A stretch of 64,000 nucleotides of DNA from an uncultured Bacteroidales bacterium (GTDB lineage: Bacteria > Bacteroidota > Bacteroidia > Bacteroidales > Paludibacteraceae): the NCBI GenBank assembly GCA_902765485.1, contig CACWZZ010000009.1, positions 1 through 64,000 of the forward strand, in the 5' to 3' direction. Positions 26,207-35,223 of this stretch are shown piece after piece; positions within the stretch are counted from its first letter, which is position 1; each line of letters starts with the position of its first letter. A program made the position numbers and the translations under genes. Under the pieces are notes generated by a model, which was given only the letters and a program-made list of their open reading frames with translations, was not told the DNA's origin and did not search any database.

Positions 26207-26341
26207 TCAATAAATGATTATTTCTTCTCCGTTTGCATCTTTCGTGCCTTTTAATCCTCCGCCGCTGACATTTCCTGTCATGAGCATAAAGGATGTGAGG
26301 CACTCGGTCACTTGGGTAACAGGACGATTGTATGTTTTCAT
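26207..26341 (-). CDS. Small peptide of 44 residues, unknown function
   Basis: The frame runs from ATG (26341) to TGA (26207) with no signal peptide: it begins MKTYNRPVTQVTECL and ends NGEEIIIY. The middle TGNVSGGGLKG is rich in glycine. I know of similar short MK-Y-P-x-x-x-V peptides with glycine-rich C-terminal halves in other Bacteroidales, but no proven function. It starts 21 bases after the stop of the 1551-residue gene and is followed by the terminator, so it is probably the last gene of that transcript. Placement in a tight slot before a terminator supports it being real. Confidence 0.6.
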   Translation of the reverse strand: MKTYNRPVTQVTECLTSFMLMTGNVSGGGLKGTKDANGEEIIIY

Positions 26342-26362
26342 AATTGTGTCAAATTTAGAGGG

Positions 26363-29300
26363 TTATTTAATCAATTGTCCTTGCGCGTTGTACGTGCGAT
26401 TACCTTTCATAATAAGGAGTTGTCCGTCACGGATCACCTTGGTACATGGTACATTGTCATCTTGTACATTACCTACTCCTGTCGCCACCTCCGTCTCATG
26501 GCTGTTGAATATCACCCTTGCGCGCGGAGCACCGTTTGCGCCACCGCTGGACGGGAATTTCAGCACGAAATAACCTCGGAGCGCGTTCATCTTCTGTGTA
26601 TTCACAAGACTTGAAGTGGTATAGAGATACCGGTCGCCACCAAGCACATAGCCGTTAATAATCCCTTGTAATTGCGAACCATTCATCGGCGCATAGATAC
26701 CATAGTATTTAGCATAGCCGTCAGCGGGCTCCGTCGGATGGAGATCCTTGTGTACGGTCACACCCGTGAAGACAGGATTAGTTACATTTGCGCTTGGCGT
26801 ATAGAGGTAAGGCACGCCTGCCTCGATAGCCTCCACATCCACGAAATTGATTCGCAGATCGTCGTTTTCCTTAACGATTGTATTATTGAGTCTTGTCAGC
26901 TGTCCTGGCAACTTCTCAGCCCTCATCGCTGCATCCACATTAAACGGCAGCACGAGGGTGTATAGGTTTCCCGCTGTGAAGGAACGGTTTACAATCGCAT
27001 TAACCGTTGCTCCATCGTTGGAATTGATAGTTGATGTATTATCTACTGCTTCGTCCAATTCCATAACAGCGGCGTTAGCATAGACTTCAAATTCACAAAG
27101 TCTGAACCCAATATCACTTCTTGTCTTAGAGCGGAAACGTACATATCGTGCTACTCCACTTACTTCCGTCGTTACGGTAGAGTTTGCAGTTGCACCTGTT
27201 ACCTCTTTTATGTCATCCCATGCTGCATCACTTGCTGCTTCTTCAGGAGTTGGTTCAGTTTTTCTTCCCTGTAAAATATAATCGGTAGAGCATGACGCAT
27301 CCCATTTCGTTACAATTCTTGACAGATTATACAAAGCACCGAGGTCAACATAAAGCCATTCGTTTTCTGCGGGTTGACTATTCCATGTAGCCCAATATGT
27401 AGAAGGATCTCCATCTATCGCCTTTTCCTTAGATTCAACTTCTCCTCCTGTCTCATATCCTACTACAACAGTTTTATTCTTAGCGATATTTCCCGCAGTA
27501 GCCGGAAGACGCACAACTAACGGAGTAACAGAAGATAAGTTTGCTGCCTTATCCATTGCTTGAATCTCAAAACTATACGGGGTATTTAGATCAAAACCTG
27601 CAATCGTTATTTTATTTTCTCCGTCGGTAGTATATAAAGCCTTTTCACCTGTAGTCGTATTTACAACACGGAACGTTTTAATAGCGCCATCCTCTGCATC
27701 GGTTGCTTCGAGGGTCAAATAAGCATTACCTTCTCCGTAAGTTACGGATGCAGAAGTTATCTCCGGAGCATTAGTATCTTCCGTTGCATATGCAGAACCA
27801 AATACGCGGAATTCCCAAAGTTTGAGGTAATTACCTTGCATTGTCAATGCTTTCATTCGGACATAACGAGCAGAAGCATTAAGAGCATAGTGATTTACAT
27901 TCTCTTCCGCATTGCCTGTATTCTGCGGTCCTTCCACTTCCAAAACAGTATACCATTGTGAGTCATCCGATTTGTCAGTTGGTTCAGAATGCGCTACTTG
28001 GATCAGATAATGATCTGACTTATCTGCCCAGAATAATTCTACAGCAGAGAGTTGATATACATCACCTAAGTCAACAGACCACCACTGTTCAGACATAGGA
28101 CGTTTTCCTGTTGAACTCCAAGTAGTCCACGGGGTTCCCAAATTATTATCGTTTGCATATTCCGGTTTTTCTCCAGTGTTCTCATAGAATCCAGCTGTTG
28201 CCTCTTTAGAAAATGCCAAGTTTGCAGACGGATTGAATATCTCTACATTTACACTCACACTATTTTCTGAAATATTTGCCGCCCCATCAATAGCTTCAAT
28301 AGTAAACGTATATTTTCCCATTGCTAAATCACTAATCGTTGCATGATGCTCTGCATCAGTATTAACAATGAATGTATTTCCATGACCGTCGTTTACTCGG
28401 AATTTATTAACTGTCCCTTCCTCATCTGTCGCTGTTAATGTAAGTGTTACGCTTGACCAGATAGGATTATCATATACCGTTGCGGTTTCCATTACTGGTG
28501 CATTTGCATCACCTGCAGCAATACCTGAGCCGAATACTCGGAATTCCCACATACTAAATCCCCATTGACCATTAAGCGAGTTTTCCGATGATTTGATGCG
28601 AACATAGCGTCCCACATTACCCGTTACATTGTAAGAGTTTTTATTTGTTTCAGCAGTTGCTGCTACATTACTATGCCCAGGCTCTTCACCGCCTTCTGCC
28701 GTAGTATACACATTTGTCCATTTGCTTTCGTCGCTGGAAGGATCTTCAGTTGCTACTTGCAATACGTATTTTCTTGGATATGCATTATCAAAAGATATTT
28801 CAATACGAGTCAAATCATATTTATCACCTAAGTCAACATACCACCATTGAGTAGAGATATCCGGCCACTCGCCTGTTGCCCACCTTTGGGTAATATCCCC
28901 ATCGTTAGCTCGATAAATCTCAGATCCTCCTACTTCTTTTCCTGCATAAGCAGGTTTGTTTAGAGCCAGATTCCAAGTGGAATAATCAGGGGTACAATCA
29001 GCAGTTTTGTAGAAATACAAATTTGTGAACCACATTTTCTTGCCGCCGGACAATCCATTGAATTTGAACTGCCAAACACGGGCCATACTTAAACCTTTAT
29101 CTTTAAATTCCGATATAGGAATATCTATGCTTTGCCATGTACCTACTGCAGTAATTGTTCTATCTACATGCTGTTCCGGTTCATTCCCAGTTCCTGCTTC
29201 ATTCCAGTTAATTGGATCAAACTGAATAGTTGTCGTTTGCGGAACCCATACATCCACATGCATATAATCATACTCAGAAACATCAATAGTAGTTGCATTA

Positions 29301-31018
29301 CCGCCTTCTTTCTCGAATCCATAGCAACCGGTACTTCCAGAAAGTTTCTTTACCTTTTTGCCTGCAATCATAATGTCTTCTGCTGTTCCTCCGCACCACA
29401 ACGCATTATTTAGTTTAGTTGTCTGTCCCGAATAGTTATAATCACTATATAAACTATAAACCTGACAAGCCTTCTGCAATGTGACTTCCGGAGCCTCATT
29501 CGGTTCGCTTGCACAAATAACTGAATTGGTATAATAATATATATTTGTAATATAGAATTGCGTATTGTTGAGATCTTGGAAATATAACAATACAGATGTT
29601 GCCAAATCAGCACTGCTGTGCTCAAATTCGCTAAGTGGTATGCTGACTGTTTTCCATTCTTCTGCAGTAGTCGTAAAGTTTTTCTTTGCACCATACTGCC
29701 ATCCGCCATTCCAGCAAACTATCTGGAGTCCAAAAGTTTTTGCTTCCGCACACCAAACATCAAATTGCACGTGAGTATAGTCGCGGATATCTTTATCGCC
29801 GATTCCTCCTGCGAAACCTAAACCTGACATGATGTGATCAACAGATTTTCCACTTAACGAAATTACCTCATGAGTACTTCCTCCCCATGTTGGTTCATAT
29901 CGAGTAAAACCGGGGGCAGCATACTTAGTTGTTCCTAATATCCCCTGCACTTGACATTCTTCTCTAGATTCATCGTTTGCAGGTGCGGTCGTAGGAACAG
30001 GAACAGCAGCTTCTTCTACTTCACAGTCGTGCGATTTATAATATACACATAAAGGATCGTCAAGACTCACATTATTTGAGTTTTGCTCATTTCCTGGAAT
30101 TGCTGTGGTACTATACACAAAACGAATAGCAATTTCCGTTCCATTTGCAGGAGCTGTTTGTAACCATGTAGCGACTCCATCGGTGATGCTCAAGGCACCG
30201 GAATTCCCAGATGTTGTGTGTATTTCAAGATAATCCAAAACTTCTGTATTATATCCCCTTACAGTATATTTAATTTTGTCACTCAAAGGAAGATATTCGA
30301 TCGTGTAACTGATACGTTTTGTTTCTGGAGTAGCAACATACCCTAAATCTCCTGAACATTGACTTGAACGTGGCACCGTCACGACAATTGTTTGTAATCC
30401 TGCCTTATAGTGATTTGTTGCATCAATTGCTTGTTTTACGGTAATCGTCGTCGTTCCACCTGCTACTGCCGTAATACGTCCGTCTGAATTAACTGTAGCC
30501 ACATTAGGATTAGACGACGTATATGTAATTGCACCGGAAGAAGATGTTGTTTTTATTATATCAGATGTCTCTCCTGCTGCTAGGGAAATATTTACACTTG
30601 ATGTAATGGTCAAATCTGAGGCGTTAAATCCTCGATCGTCAATTCCATCTTTGTTATAGAGAGTAAAACCCCATCTTACCGTTCCATTATTTTTTACATA
30701 AATATCTGTATACATAGCCTCTAATGGCAGATGTACCCAAATACATGCTCCTTTTACGTGATTGTCCCATTCACAACCTGTTACTTCATTAAAAGCAGCA
30801 TTATCAAATGTGACATAAACAGAAGGAATACCCTCCGATAACTGAATATTATCAACATTGGCTGGCATAGCCACATTTTCAATAGCCATCCATTGTATTT
30901 TTCCAGAATACGCTTCACACCCACCAGCACCAGCAACACCGATATCTGTGTTCTGTTCTGTTGCCCACCCCATCACACTCACGCAGAAGAGCGCAAAAAG
31001 AATTGTTAATTTTCTCAT
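26363..31018 (-). CDS. Very large secreted multi-domain binding protein
   Basis: A 1551-residue secreted protein (signal VMGWATEQ). Domains in order: an N-terminal region with a Big2-like module at ~165-215 (ITYTSSNPNVATVNSDG), two beta-sandwich modules at ~360-500 and ~515-680 (VQFDVWCAEA...NIYYYT; HVDVWVPQTT...NLYFYK), three F5/8C discoidin domains at ~685-835, ~940-1090 and ~1195-1330 with Ig-like linkers, a C-terminal region and the shared tail (KVIRDGQLLIMKGNRTYNAQG). No catalytic motif was seen. It parallels the 841-residue protein that opens the glucan locus and probably binds extracellular polysaccharide. The linker before its tail is coded by a degenerate heptamer array (26438-26470). 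Confidence 0.7.
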   Translation of the reverse strand: MRKLTILFALFCVSVMGWATEQNTDIGVAGAGGCEAYSGKIQWMAIENVAMPANVDNIQLSEGIPSVYVTFDNAAFNEVTGCEWDNHVKGACIWVHLPLEAMYTDIYVKNNGTVRWGFTLYNKDGIDDRGFNASDLTITSSVNISLAAGETSDIIKTTSSSGAITYTSSNPNVATVNSDGRITAVAGGTTTITVKQAIDATNHYKAGLQTIVVTVPRSSQCSGDLGYVATPETKRISYTIEYLPLSDKIKYTVRGYNTEVLDYLEIHTTSGNSGALSITDGVATWLQTAPANGTEIAIRFVYSTTAIPGNEQNSNNVSLDDPLCVYYKSHDCEVEEAAVPVPTTAPANDESREECQVQGILGTTKYAAPGFTRYEPTWGGSTHEVISLSGKSVDHIMSGLGFAGGIGDKDIRDYTHVQFDVWCAEAKTFGLQIVCWNGGWQYGAKKNFTTTAEEWKTVSIPLSEFEHSSADLATSVLLYFQDLNNTQFYITNIYYYTNSVICASEPNEAPEVTLQKACQVYSLYSDYNYSGQTTKLNNALWCGGTAEDIMIAGKKVKKLSGSTGCYGFEKEGGNATTIDVSEYDYMHVDVWVPQTTTIQFDPINWNEAGTGNEPEQHVDRTITAVGTWQSIDIPISEFKDKGLSMARVWQFKFNGLSGGKKMWFTNLYFYKTADCTPDYSTWNLALNKPAYAGKEVGGSEIYRANDGDITQRWATGEWPDISTQWWYVDLGDKYDLTRIEISFDNAYPRKYVLQVATEDPSSDESKWTNVYTTAEGGEEPGHSNVAATAETNKNSYNVTGNVGRYVRIKSSENSLNGQWGFSMWEFRVFGSGIAAGDANAPVMETATVYDNPIWSSVTLTLTATDEEGTVNKFRVNDGHGNTFIVNTDAEHHATISDLAMGKYTFTIEAIDGAANISENSVSVNVEIFNPSANLAFSKEATAGFYENTGEKPEYANDNNLGTPWTTWSSTGKRPMSEQWWSVDLGDVYQLSAVELFWADKSDHYLIQVAHSEPTDKSDDSQWYTVLEVEGPQNTGNAEENVNHYALNASARYVRMKALTMQGNYLKLWEFRVFGSAYATEDTNAPEITSASVTYGEGNAYLTLEATDAEDGAIKTFRVVNTTTGEKALYTTDGENKITIAGFDLNTPYSFEIQAMDKAANLSSVTPLVVRLPATAGNIAKNKTVVVGYETGGEVESKEKAIDGDPSTYWATWNSQPAENEWLYVDLGALYNLSRIVTKWDASCSTDYILQGRKTEPTPEEAASDAAWDDIKEVTGATANSTVTTEVSGVARYVRFRSKTRSDIGFRLCEFEVYANAAVMELDEAVDNTSTINSNDGATVNAIVNRSFTAGNLYTLVLPFNVDAAMRAEKLPGQLTRLNNTIVKENDDLRINFVDVEAIEAGVPYLYTPSANVTNPVFTGVTVHKDLHPTEPADGYAKYYGIYAPMNGSQLQGIINGYVLGGDRYLYTTSSLVNTQKMNALRGYFVLKFPSSGGANGAPRARVIFNSHETEVATGVGNVQDDNVPCTKVIRDGQLLIMKGNRTYNAQGQLIK
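26438..26470. repeat. Degenerate heptamer array before the tail of the 1551-residue protein
   Basis: CTTGGTA/CATGGTA/CATTGTC-type units encode VQDDNVPCTKV. Confidence 0.65.
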
Positions 31019-31304
31019 AATATTAGTATTTAAAGTTTTTTCTATTTATTGCTTTGAGTACTTTTTACTCCTACCAACGCGCTGCATAGATTTTTCTTAT
31101 TTTCCAATCCCGAAGGGATATTTTTGTAAGCAGCCCATCAGTGCCTACTTAGGCAATTGATGGAGACCAAGGGCTTGAATGACGACAGGAAGCTTGCTTA
31201 CTGATCGGCTTACAGGGACTTGGGCGCAAGAGCCATTAGGCTCGGGGGCTGCGCATTTTCGATTTCCTAAAGCACTCAAAGGTTTTATCATTGTTTTTAC
31301 TCTA
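31019..31304. other. 286-base intergenic region with possible structured RNA
   Basis: No gene is supported here. Bases 31130-31252 can fold into a closed multi-branch structure (described as its own entry), and ATCCC/GGGAT at 31108-31120 forms a further small hairpin. A promoter-like AACCTTTG at 31277-31284 on the minus strand is one base off consensus and lacks a -33 box at 20 bases. Confidence 0.45.
31130..31252. ncRNA. Candidate structured RNA or leader element
   Basis: GCAGCC (31130-31135) pairs with GGCTGC (31247-31252), enclosing three nested helices: CATCA/TGATG with inner GCCT-ACTT-AGGC (31136-31162), CCAAG/CTTGG (31167-31171 with 31219-31223) and GAGCC-ATTA-GGCTC (31230-31243). On the minus strand it would lie about 110 bases before the 1551-residue gene. 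It matches no RNA family I recognise, and the strand is unknown. Confidence 0.3.
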
Positions 31305-32210
31305 TTACCGGATCTCGGCGCCGAGCGCGTTGTAACGGATACCGTTCTTGATGATATAGAGCATGCCGTTGCGTAGCACCTTCTGATAACTGATAGCTGA
31401 AGGCTGAATGCTTTCCACTCCTTGCCCCGGATTCTCACCCGGCTCGTCACCCGGCTGCTCGTTGCTCGCGCCTACCGTATAATCCACATCTATACGCGCG
31501 GCATTGCCGGTATAGGCGATGAGGAAGAAAATCACCGGTTTGTCGCCGTCGGTATAGGTCTCTTTCGTCGTAAAACGCGCCATCGTACCCTGCATCGGCA
31601 GCGTGGAATAAGCATCGTTGATACTGACCTGCGGCACGACACCTGCTATCTCGCTTGACCAGCTGATCTCGAACGTCAGCGTAGCGTCCGCATTGCGGGT
31701 GATGGACCAGTTGAACGTCACATCCGTTCCGGCTACATCTTTTACTTCTCTGCCGTAGAAAGTAGCAGGTGTGAGGTCGCCCTCCTGCGGTTCGTCGCCC
31801 GGTTCGTCGCCCGGCTCATCCCCCGGCTCATCGGAGATCTCACCCGTGCCATCGGCATAGAACACCTTGAAATCATACGTCACGCCGCCTGCTTCCACCG
31901 ACACAGCCGTCTCTTTCGCCGTAAAAGCGGAGAGATATAAATAGATACCTGCGCCGTTGATCCGGTACTGGTCTGCGGGCAGCGAACAAGAGGTCACCGC
32001 CGCCAGGAAATACGAATAGATAGCCGGTTTGTCGCCGTCCAACTGGATATTGACCACGTTCTGTCCGAACGCAGCCTCCACTTTGTACTTGTTGGTGTAC
32101 GCACCGCCGCCGGCGCCGTCACCCAAGAAGGCGATACTGCTCCAGTCGGTGGCAAAACTCAATCCACTTGCGCACATAAGCGCCAATACAAAAGAGAAAA
32201 TCTTTTTCAT
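31305..32210 (-). CDS. Secreted protein with GDEP-repeat linkers and C-terminal tail
   Basis: A 301-residue protein with a clear signal (MKKIFSFVLALMCASGLSFA). Two beta-rich domains of unknown family (~22-125 and ~150-255) are joined by acidic linkers, DEPGDEPGDEPGDEP and EQPGDEPGENPG. The shared tail (KVLRNGMLYIIKNGIRYNALG) closes it, and the linker SIQPSAISYQ before the tail is repeat-coded. An upstream in-frame start would overlap the aldo/keto reductase gene; 32210 lies 2 bases past that gene's stop and starts the signal peptide. Function unknown; exported or surface location is likely. Confidence 0.65.
   Translation of the reverse strand: MKKIFSFVLALMCASGLSFATDWSSIAFLGDGAGGGAYTNKYKVEAAFGQNVVNIQLDGDKPAIYSYFLAAVTSCSLPADQYRINGAGIYLYLSAFTAKETAVSVEAGGVTYDFKVFYADGTGEISDEPGDEPGDEPGDEPQEGDLTPATFYGREVKDVAGTDVTFNWSITRNADATLTFEISWSSEIAGVVPQVSINDAYSTLPMQGTMARFTTKETYTDGDKPVIFFLIAYTGNAARIDVDYTVGASNEQPGDEPGENPGQGVESIQPSAISYQKVLRNGMLYIIKNGIRYNALGAEIR
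31383..31412. repeat. Heptamer array before the tail of the GDEP protein
   Basis: CTGATAA/CTGATAG/CTGAAGG units; encode SIQPSAISYQ. Confidence 0.78.
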
Positions 32211-32212
32211 GG

Positions 32213-33154
32213 TTATAGAATTGTTTGTATGTTGTTTGCTAATTGTTCTACGGAGCTGGCACCGACGAGAACGGAGGTCACTCCTTTCTGGTCCAGCACC
32301 CACGAGAGCGCTTCCTGCGCGATGGAGCGGTTGCTCTTCTTCGCCTGTGCCTCCAGTTGCCGCAGGTACTCCAGCAGTTCCGGCGTGCGGCGGTCGGATT
32401 TGAGGAAATGCTCTTTCGCCATGCGCGAGTCCGACGGGATACCGTCGAGATACCGTGATGTCAGCAAGCCTTGCGCCAACGGAGAGAAAGCGATAAAACC
32501 GATCCCTTCCTGCGCGCAGAAATCCAAGATCCCCTGCTCTATCGGTTCGCGATTCAGCATATTCAGCCGTCCCTGGTAGATCAAGAGCGGCACGTCATGC
32601 TCTTTCAGATACTTGGCTCCGGCTTTGAGCGGTTCCAGAGGCCAGTTGGAGATACCGACGTAGAGCGCTTTGCCCATCCGCACGATGTCCACCAGCGCCT
32701 GCAGCGTCTCCTCGATCGGCGTATTCGGGTCATAACGGTGGGAATAGAACAGATCCACATAGTCCAGCCTCATCCGCCTCAGCGACTGGTCCAGACTGGA
32801 GATCAGATACTTGCGGCTGCCCCACTCGCCATAAGGACCGTCCCACATCAGATACCCCGCCTTGGTAGAGATAAAGAGTTCATCTCTGTACGGACGGAAA
32901 TCCTCGTCCATCAGCCGTCCGAAATTGGTCTCCGCGCTACCCGCAGGGACACCGTAGTTGTTTGCAAAATCAAAATGGGTGATGCCGTGGTCGAACGCAT
33001 AACGGGTGATCGCCCTACTGCGCTCTATCGGCGCATCATCGCCGAAATTATGCCAAAAGCCCAGACTGACTTTCGGCAGCAGCACTCCGCTCTTGCCGCA
33101 GCGGGAGAATATCTTCTCCGACAAAGCGTAACGTTCTTGTGAAGCCGTGTACAT
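32213..33154 (-). CDS. Aldo/keto reductase (MgrA/YghZ-like)
   Basis: A 313-residue NADPH-dependent aldo/keto reductase, closest in pattern to the L-glyceraldehyde-3-phosphate reductase group. Catalytic residues are visible: HFDFANNYG (Asp and Tyr), FISTKAGY (Lys) and LFYSHRYD (His). The cofactor-binding end is SVLVGASSVEQLANN. The start at 33154 is preferred because the promoter -7 box is at 33176-33183; a longer frame would begin before the transcript. It is cytoplasmic and appears co-transcribed with the secreted-protein gene 2 bases downstream. Confidence 0.9.
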   Translation of the reverse strand: MYTASQERYALSEKIFSRCGKSGVLLPKVSLGFWHNFGDDAPIERSRAITRYAFDHGITHFDFANNYGVPAGSAETNFGRLMDEDFRPYRDELFISTKAGYLMWDGPYGEWGSRKYLISSLDQSLRRMRLDYVDLFYSHRYDPNTPIEETLQALVDIVRMGKALYVGISNWPLEPLKAGAKYLKEHDVPLLIYQGRLNMLNREPIEQGILDFCAQEGIGFIAFSPLAQGLLTSRYLDGIPSDSRMAKEHFLKSDRRTPELLEYLRQLEAQAKKSNRSIAQEALSWVLDQKGVTSVLVGASSVEQLANNIQTIL

Positions 33155-33175
33155 GGTATTTTTCAATTTGCGACG

Positions 33176-33207
33176 CAAAGATACTACATTTCCCGCACAT
33201 GCACAAA
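33176..33207 (-). promoter_or_regulatory. Promoter of the aldo/keto reductase transcript
   Basis: Minus strand: TTTG (33204-33207), 20 bases, TATCTTTG (33176-33183), a full match to the Bacteroidota consensus. The start of transcription would be near 33170, giving a 16-base leader. Confidence 0.8.
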
Positions 33208-33214
33208 TGTCCAA

Positions 33215-33515
33215 ACATGTTATACGGCATAAAAGTACGTATATTTTACTACGTTATGATTATATATCAACCGGTTACGTTTTTCCGAAGGGCAAAAAAA
33301 GTACATAAAATGTAGCCCTCCTGGGCAAATTCCATGTTGTAAAATTTGGTCAATTCAAAAAAAAGTAGTACTTTTGTCGTCGGAATCGGCGATCAATGAC
33401 TTCGATACATCCGTATCTCGTATAATTGTCACGCTTCCTCCTCCCCCACCGGGCGCATTAACGCCCGTCGGAATCCCAAAAAGAGAAAAGAGAAGAAGAG
33501 AAAAGAGAGCCAATA
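33215..33515. other. Intergenic region between divergent promoters
   Basis: No gene is seen. It contains a TACGGCATAAAAGTACGTA block at 33223-33241 that recurs at 25448-25466, and the plus-strand promoter at 33345-33376. Confidence 0.6.
33345..33376 (+). promoter_or_regulatory. Promoter of the CotH/DUF6377 pair
   Basis: TTTG (33345-33348), 20 bases, TACTTTTG (33369-33376). Transcription would begin near 33383, leaving a leader of about 130 bases before the CotH gene. Confidence 0.78.
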
Positions 33516-35219
33516 ATGAAACGAACGGTATTATTCATAGGTTTGTGCATTCTCGCCTGCGCGTGTCACGCGGACGGACTGCTTCACGGCGATACCATCA
33601 GCGGCGAAGGATGGAGCGGCCTGGATTTGGGAGCGCCGTACGTGATCACTATCGTCGGATGGGACCCAATGAGCAGCACGACGGCGGAGTTGGGGCTCTT
33701 TGAGGGAGCGAACCGTCCGGATTTCATGGACGCCATTCCGCTGTATATGCATGCGGGCACTTCGGCAGCCAACCAGATGAACTACGCCGAGGTGCATTGT
33801 TCGCGGGGATTCCGGTACGTGCGTTACGTCAAATCTGCCATGAAGGGAGAGTATAAGATCCTGGGGTTGGAGTTCTACGGCGATGCCGGGCCGGGCGACG
33901 ACAGCCGTCTGGCACAGCTGACCAATCTGCCGACCGTAGTCATTCACACGAAGGACGGCCAGGCTCCGTACGACAAAGAACATGAGATAGAGTGCTATAT
34001 CTCCATCATCTCCGACGACGGTCGCACGTTGCTGTGCGACAGCGCCACCATCCGCGAGCGCGGGAATGCGTCCCGCGGTTTTCCCAAGAAACCCTACCGT
34101 ATCAAGTTCGCACACAAGCACCGTGTGCTGAATGCTCCGGCGAATGCCAAGAAATGGACTCTGATCAACAATTACGGCGACAAGACGCTGATGCGCAACC
34201 AGCTGGCGTTCGAGTTAAGCCGCCGTTTCGGCATGCCCTATACGCCATTCTGCGCCTATGCGGACGTAGTACTGAACGGCGATTACAAAGGCTGCTACCA
34301 GCTATGCGACCAGATAGAGGTTCGCAAGAACCGCGTGGAGGTCACGGAGATGACGCCGCGCGACAACAGCGGAGAGAACCTGAGCGGAGGCTACCTGATC
34401 GAAGCCGATGCGTATGCCGGAGAAGAGCCGGTGATGTTCTGGTCCGACTATGGTACGCCGGTGACCATCAAATCGCCGGACGAAGATAGTATCACCACCG
34501 AGCAGTACGACTATATCGCGCAGCAATACAACGCCATGGAGGAGGAATGGAAGCAGCATCTCGACCTGAATACCTTCTTGCGGCATTTTCTGGTAGGCGA
34601 AGTGTCCGGCAATACGGATACCTACTGGAGCATGTATTTCTACAAACGCCGGAGCAACGACACGCTGTATGCAGGTCCCTGCTGGGATTTCGACTTGGCG
34701 TTTGACAACGACAACCGCACATATCATGTGTACGACCGGAGCGACTATATCTACCGCTCCGGCGGAAGCACGGTAGGTTATCTGCAGACGATTGTGGATG
34801 ATATTGTGGTCTATAACCCTTCCTCCAGACAGCAACTCCAAGCCCTCTGGGCACAGTTGCGGCGAAGCGGTTTCACCGAAGAGGCGATGCTGGATTATAT
34901 AGACGCGCAAGCGGAGATGCTGGACCACTCGCAGCGGCTGAACTTCATCCGATGGCCTATACTGAGCCAGTACGTCCATCAGAACCCGCGGGCGCGAGGA
35001 AGCTACCAAGCGGAGGTGGACAATATACGGAACTACATCAAGAAACGTATTCCGTGGATGGACAGGAAGCTCGGTTTTGACGCCTCGACGCTGGATACAG
35101 GCCATACCGCGAAGGTTCCGGCTACCGGAGCAGAGAAAATATGGATTAACGGACAAATACTGATCCGCCGCAACGGAGCGGTTTATTCTCCGGACGGGCA
35201 AAAAATAACAGGACAATAA
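33516..35219 (+). CDS. CotH-kinase-domain secreted protein with C-terminal tail
   Basis: A 567-residue exported protein (signal ACACHADG). Residues ~20-115 resemble a degenerate discoidin-like domain (FRYVRYVKSAMKGEYKILGLEF). Residues ~125-520 are a CotH domain, an atypical protein-kinase-like fold first known from spore-coat CotH: RERGNASRGFPKKPYRIKF, SGGYLIEADAYAG and the metal-binding CWDFDLAFDND. The tail KIWINGQILIRRNGAVYSPDG matches the family tail in this window. CotH proteins in Bacteroidota are secreted and some phosphorylate surface proteins, but the target here is unknown. The regulator gene follows by 4 bases. Confidence 0.85.
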   Translation: MKRTVLFIGLCILACACHADGLLHGDTISGEGWSGLDLGAPYVITIVGWDPMSSTTAELGLFEGANRPDFMDAIPLYMHAGTSAANQMNYAEVHCSRGFRYVRYVKSAMKGEYKILGLEFYGDAGPGDDSRLAQLTNLPTVVIHTKDGQAPYDKEHEIECYISIISDDGRTLLCDSATIRERGNASRGFPKKPYRIKFAHKHRVLNAPANAKKWTLINNYGDKTLMRNQLAFELSRRFGMPYTPFCAYADVVLNGDYKGCYQLCDQIEVRKNRVEVTEMTPRDNSGENLSGGYLIEADAYAGEEPVMFWSDYGTPVTIKSPDEDSITTEQYDYIAQQYNAMEEEWKQHLDLNTFLRHFLVGEVSGNTDTYWSMYFYKRRSNDTLYAGPCWDFDLAFDNDNRTYHVYDRSDYIYRSGGSTVGYLQTIVDDIVVYNPSSRQQLQALWAQLRRSGFTEEAMLDYIDAQAEMLDHSQRLNFIRWPILSQYVHQNPRARGSYQAEVDNIRNYIKKRIPWMDRKLGFDASTLDTGHTAKVPATGAEKIWINGQILIRRNGAVYSPDGQKITGQ

Positions 35220-35223
35220 TAAT

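Noticed and set aside
22768-31018. Glycosidase activity for the 841- and 1551-residue proteins
   Set aside because: Only discoidin, Ig/FN3-like and beta-sandwich modules are visible; no acid/base or nucleophile motif of a known family was found.
31145-31450. Small minus-strand frame of 101 codons
   Set aside because: It overlaps the 3' end of the GDEP protein in another frame and the candidate RNA; composition is not protein-like.
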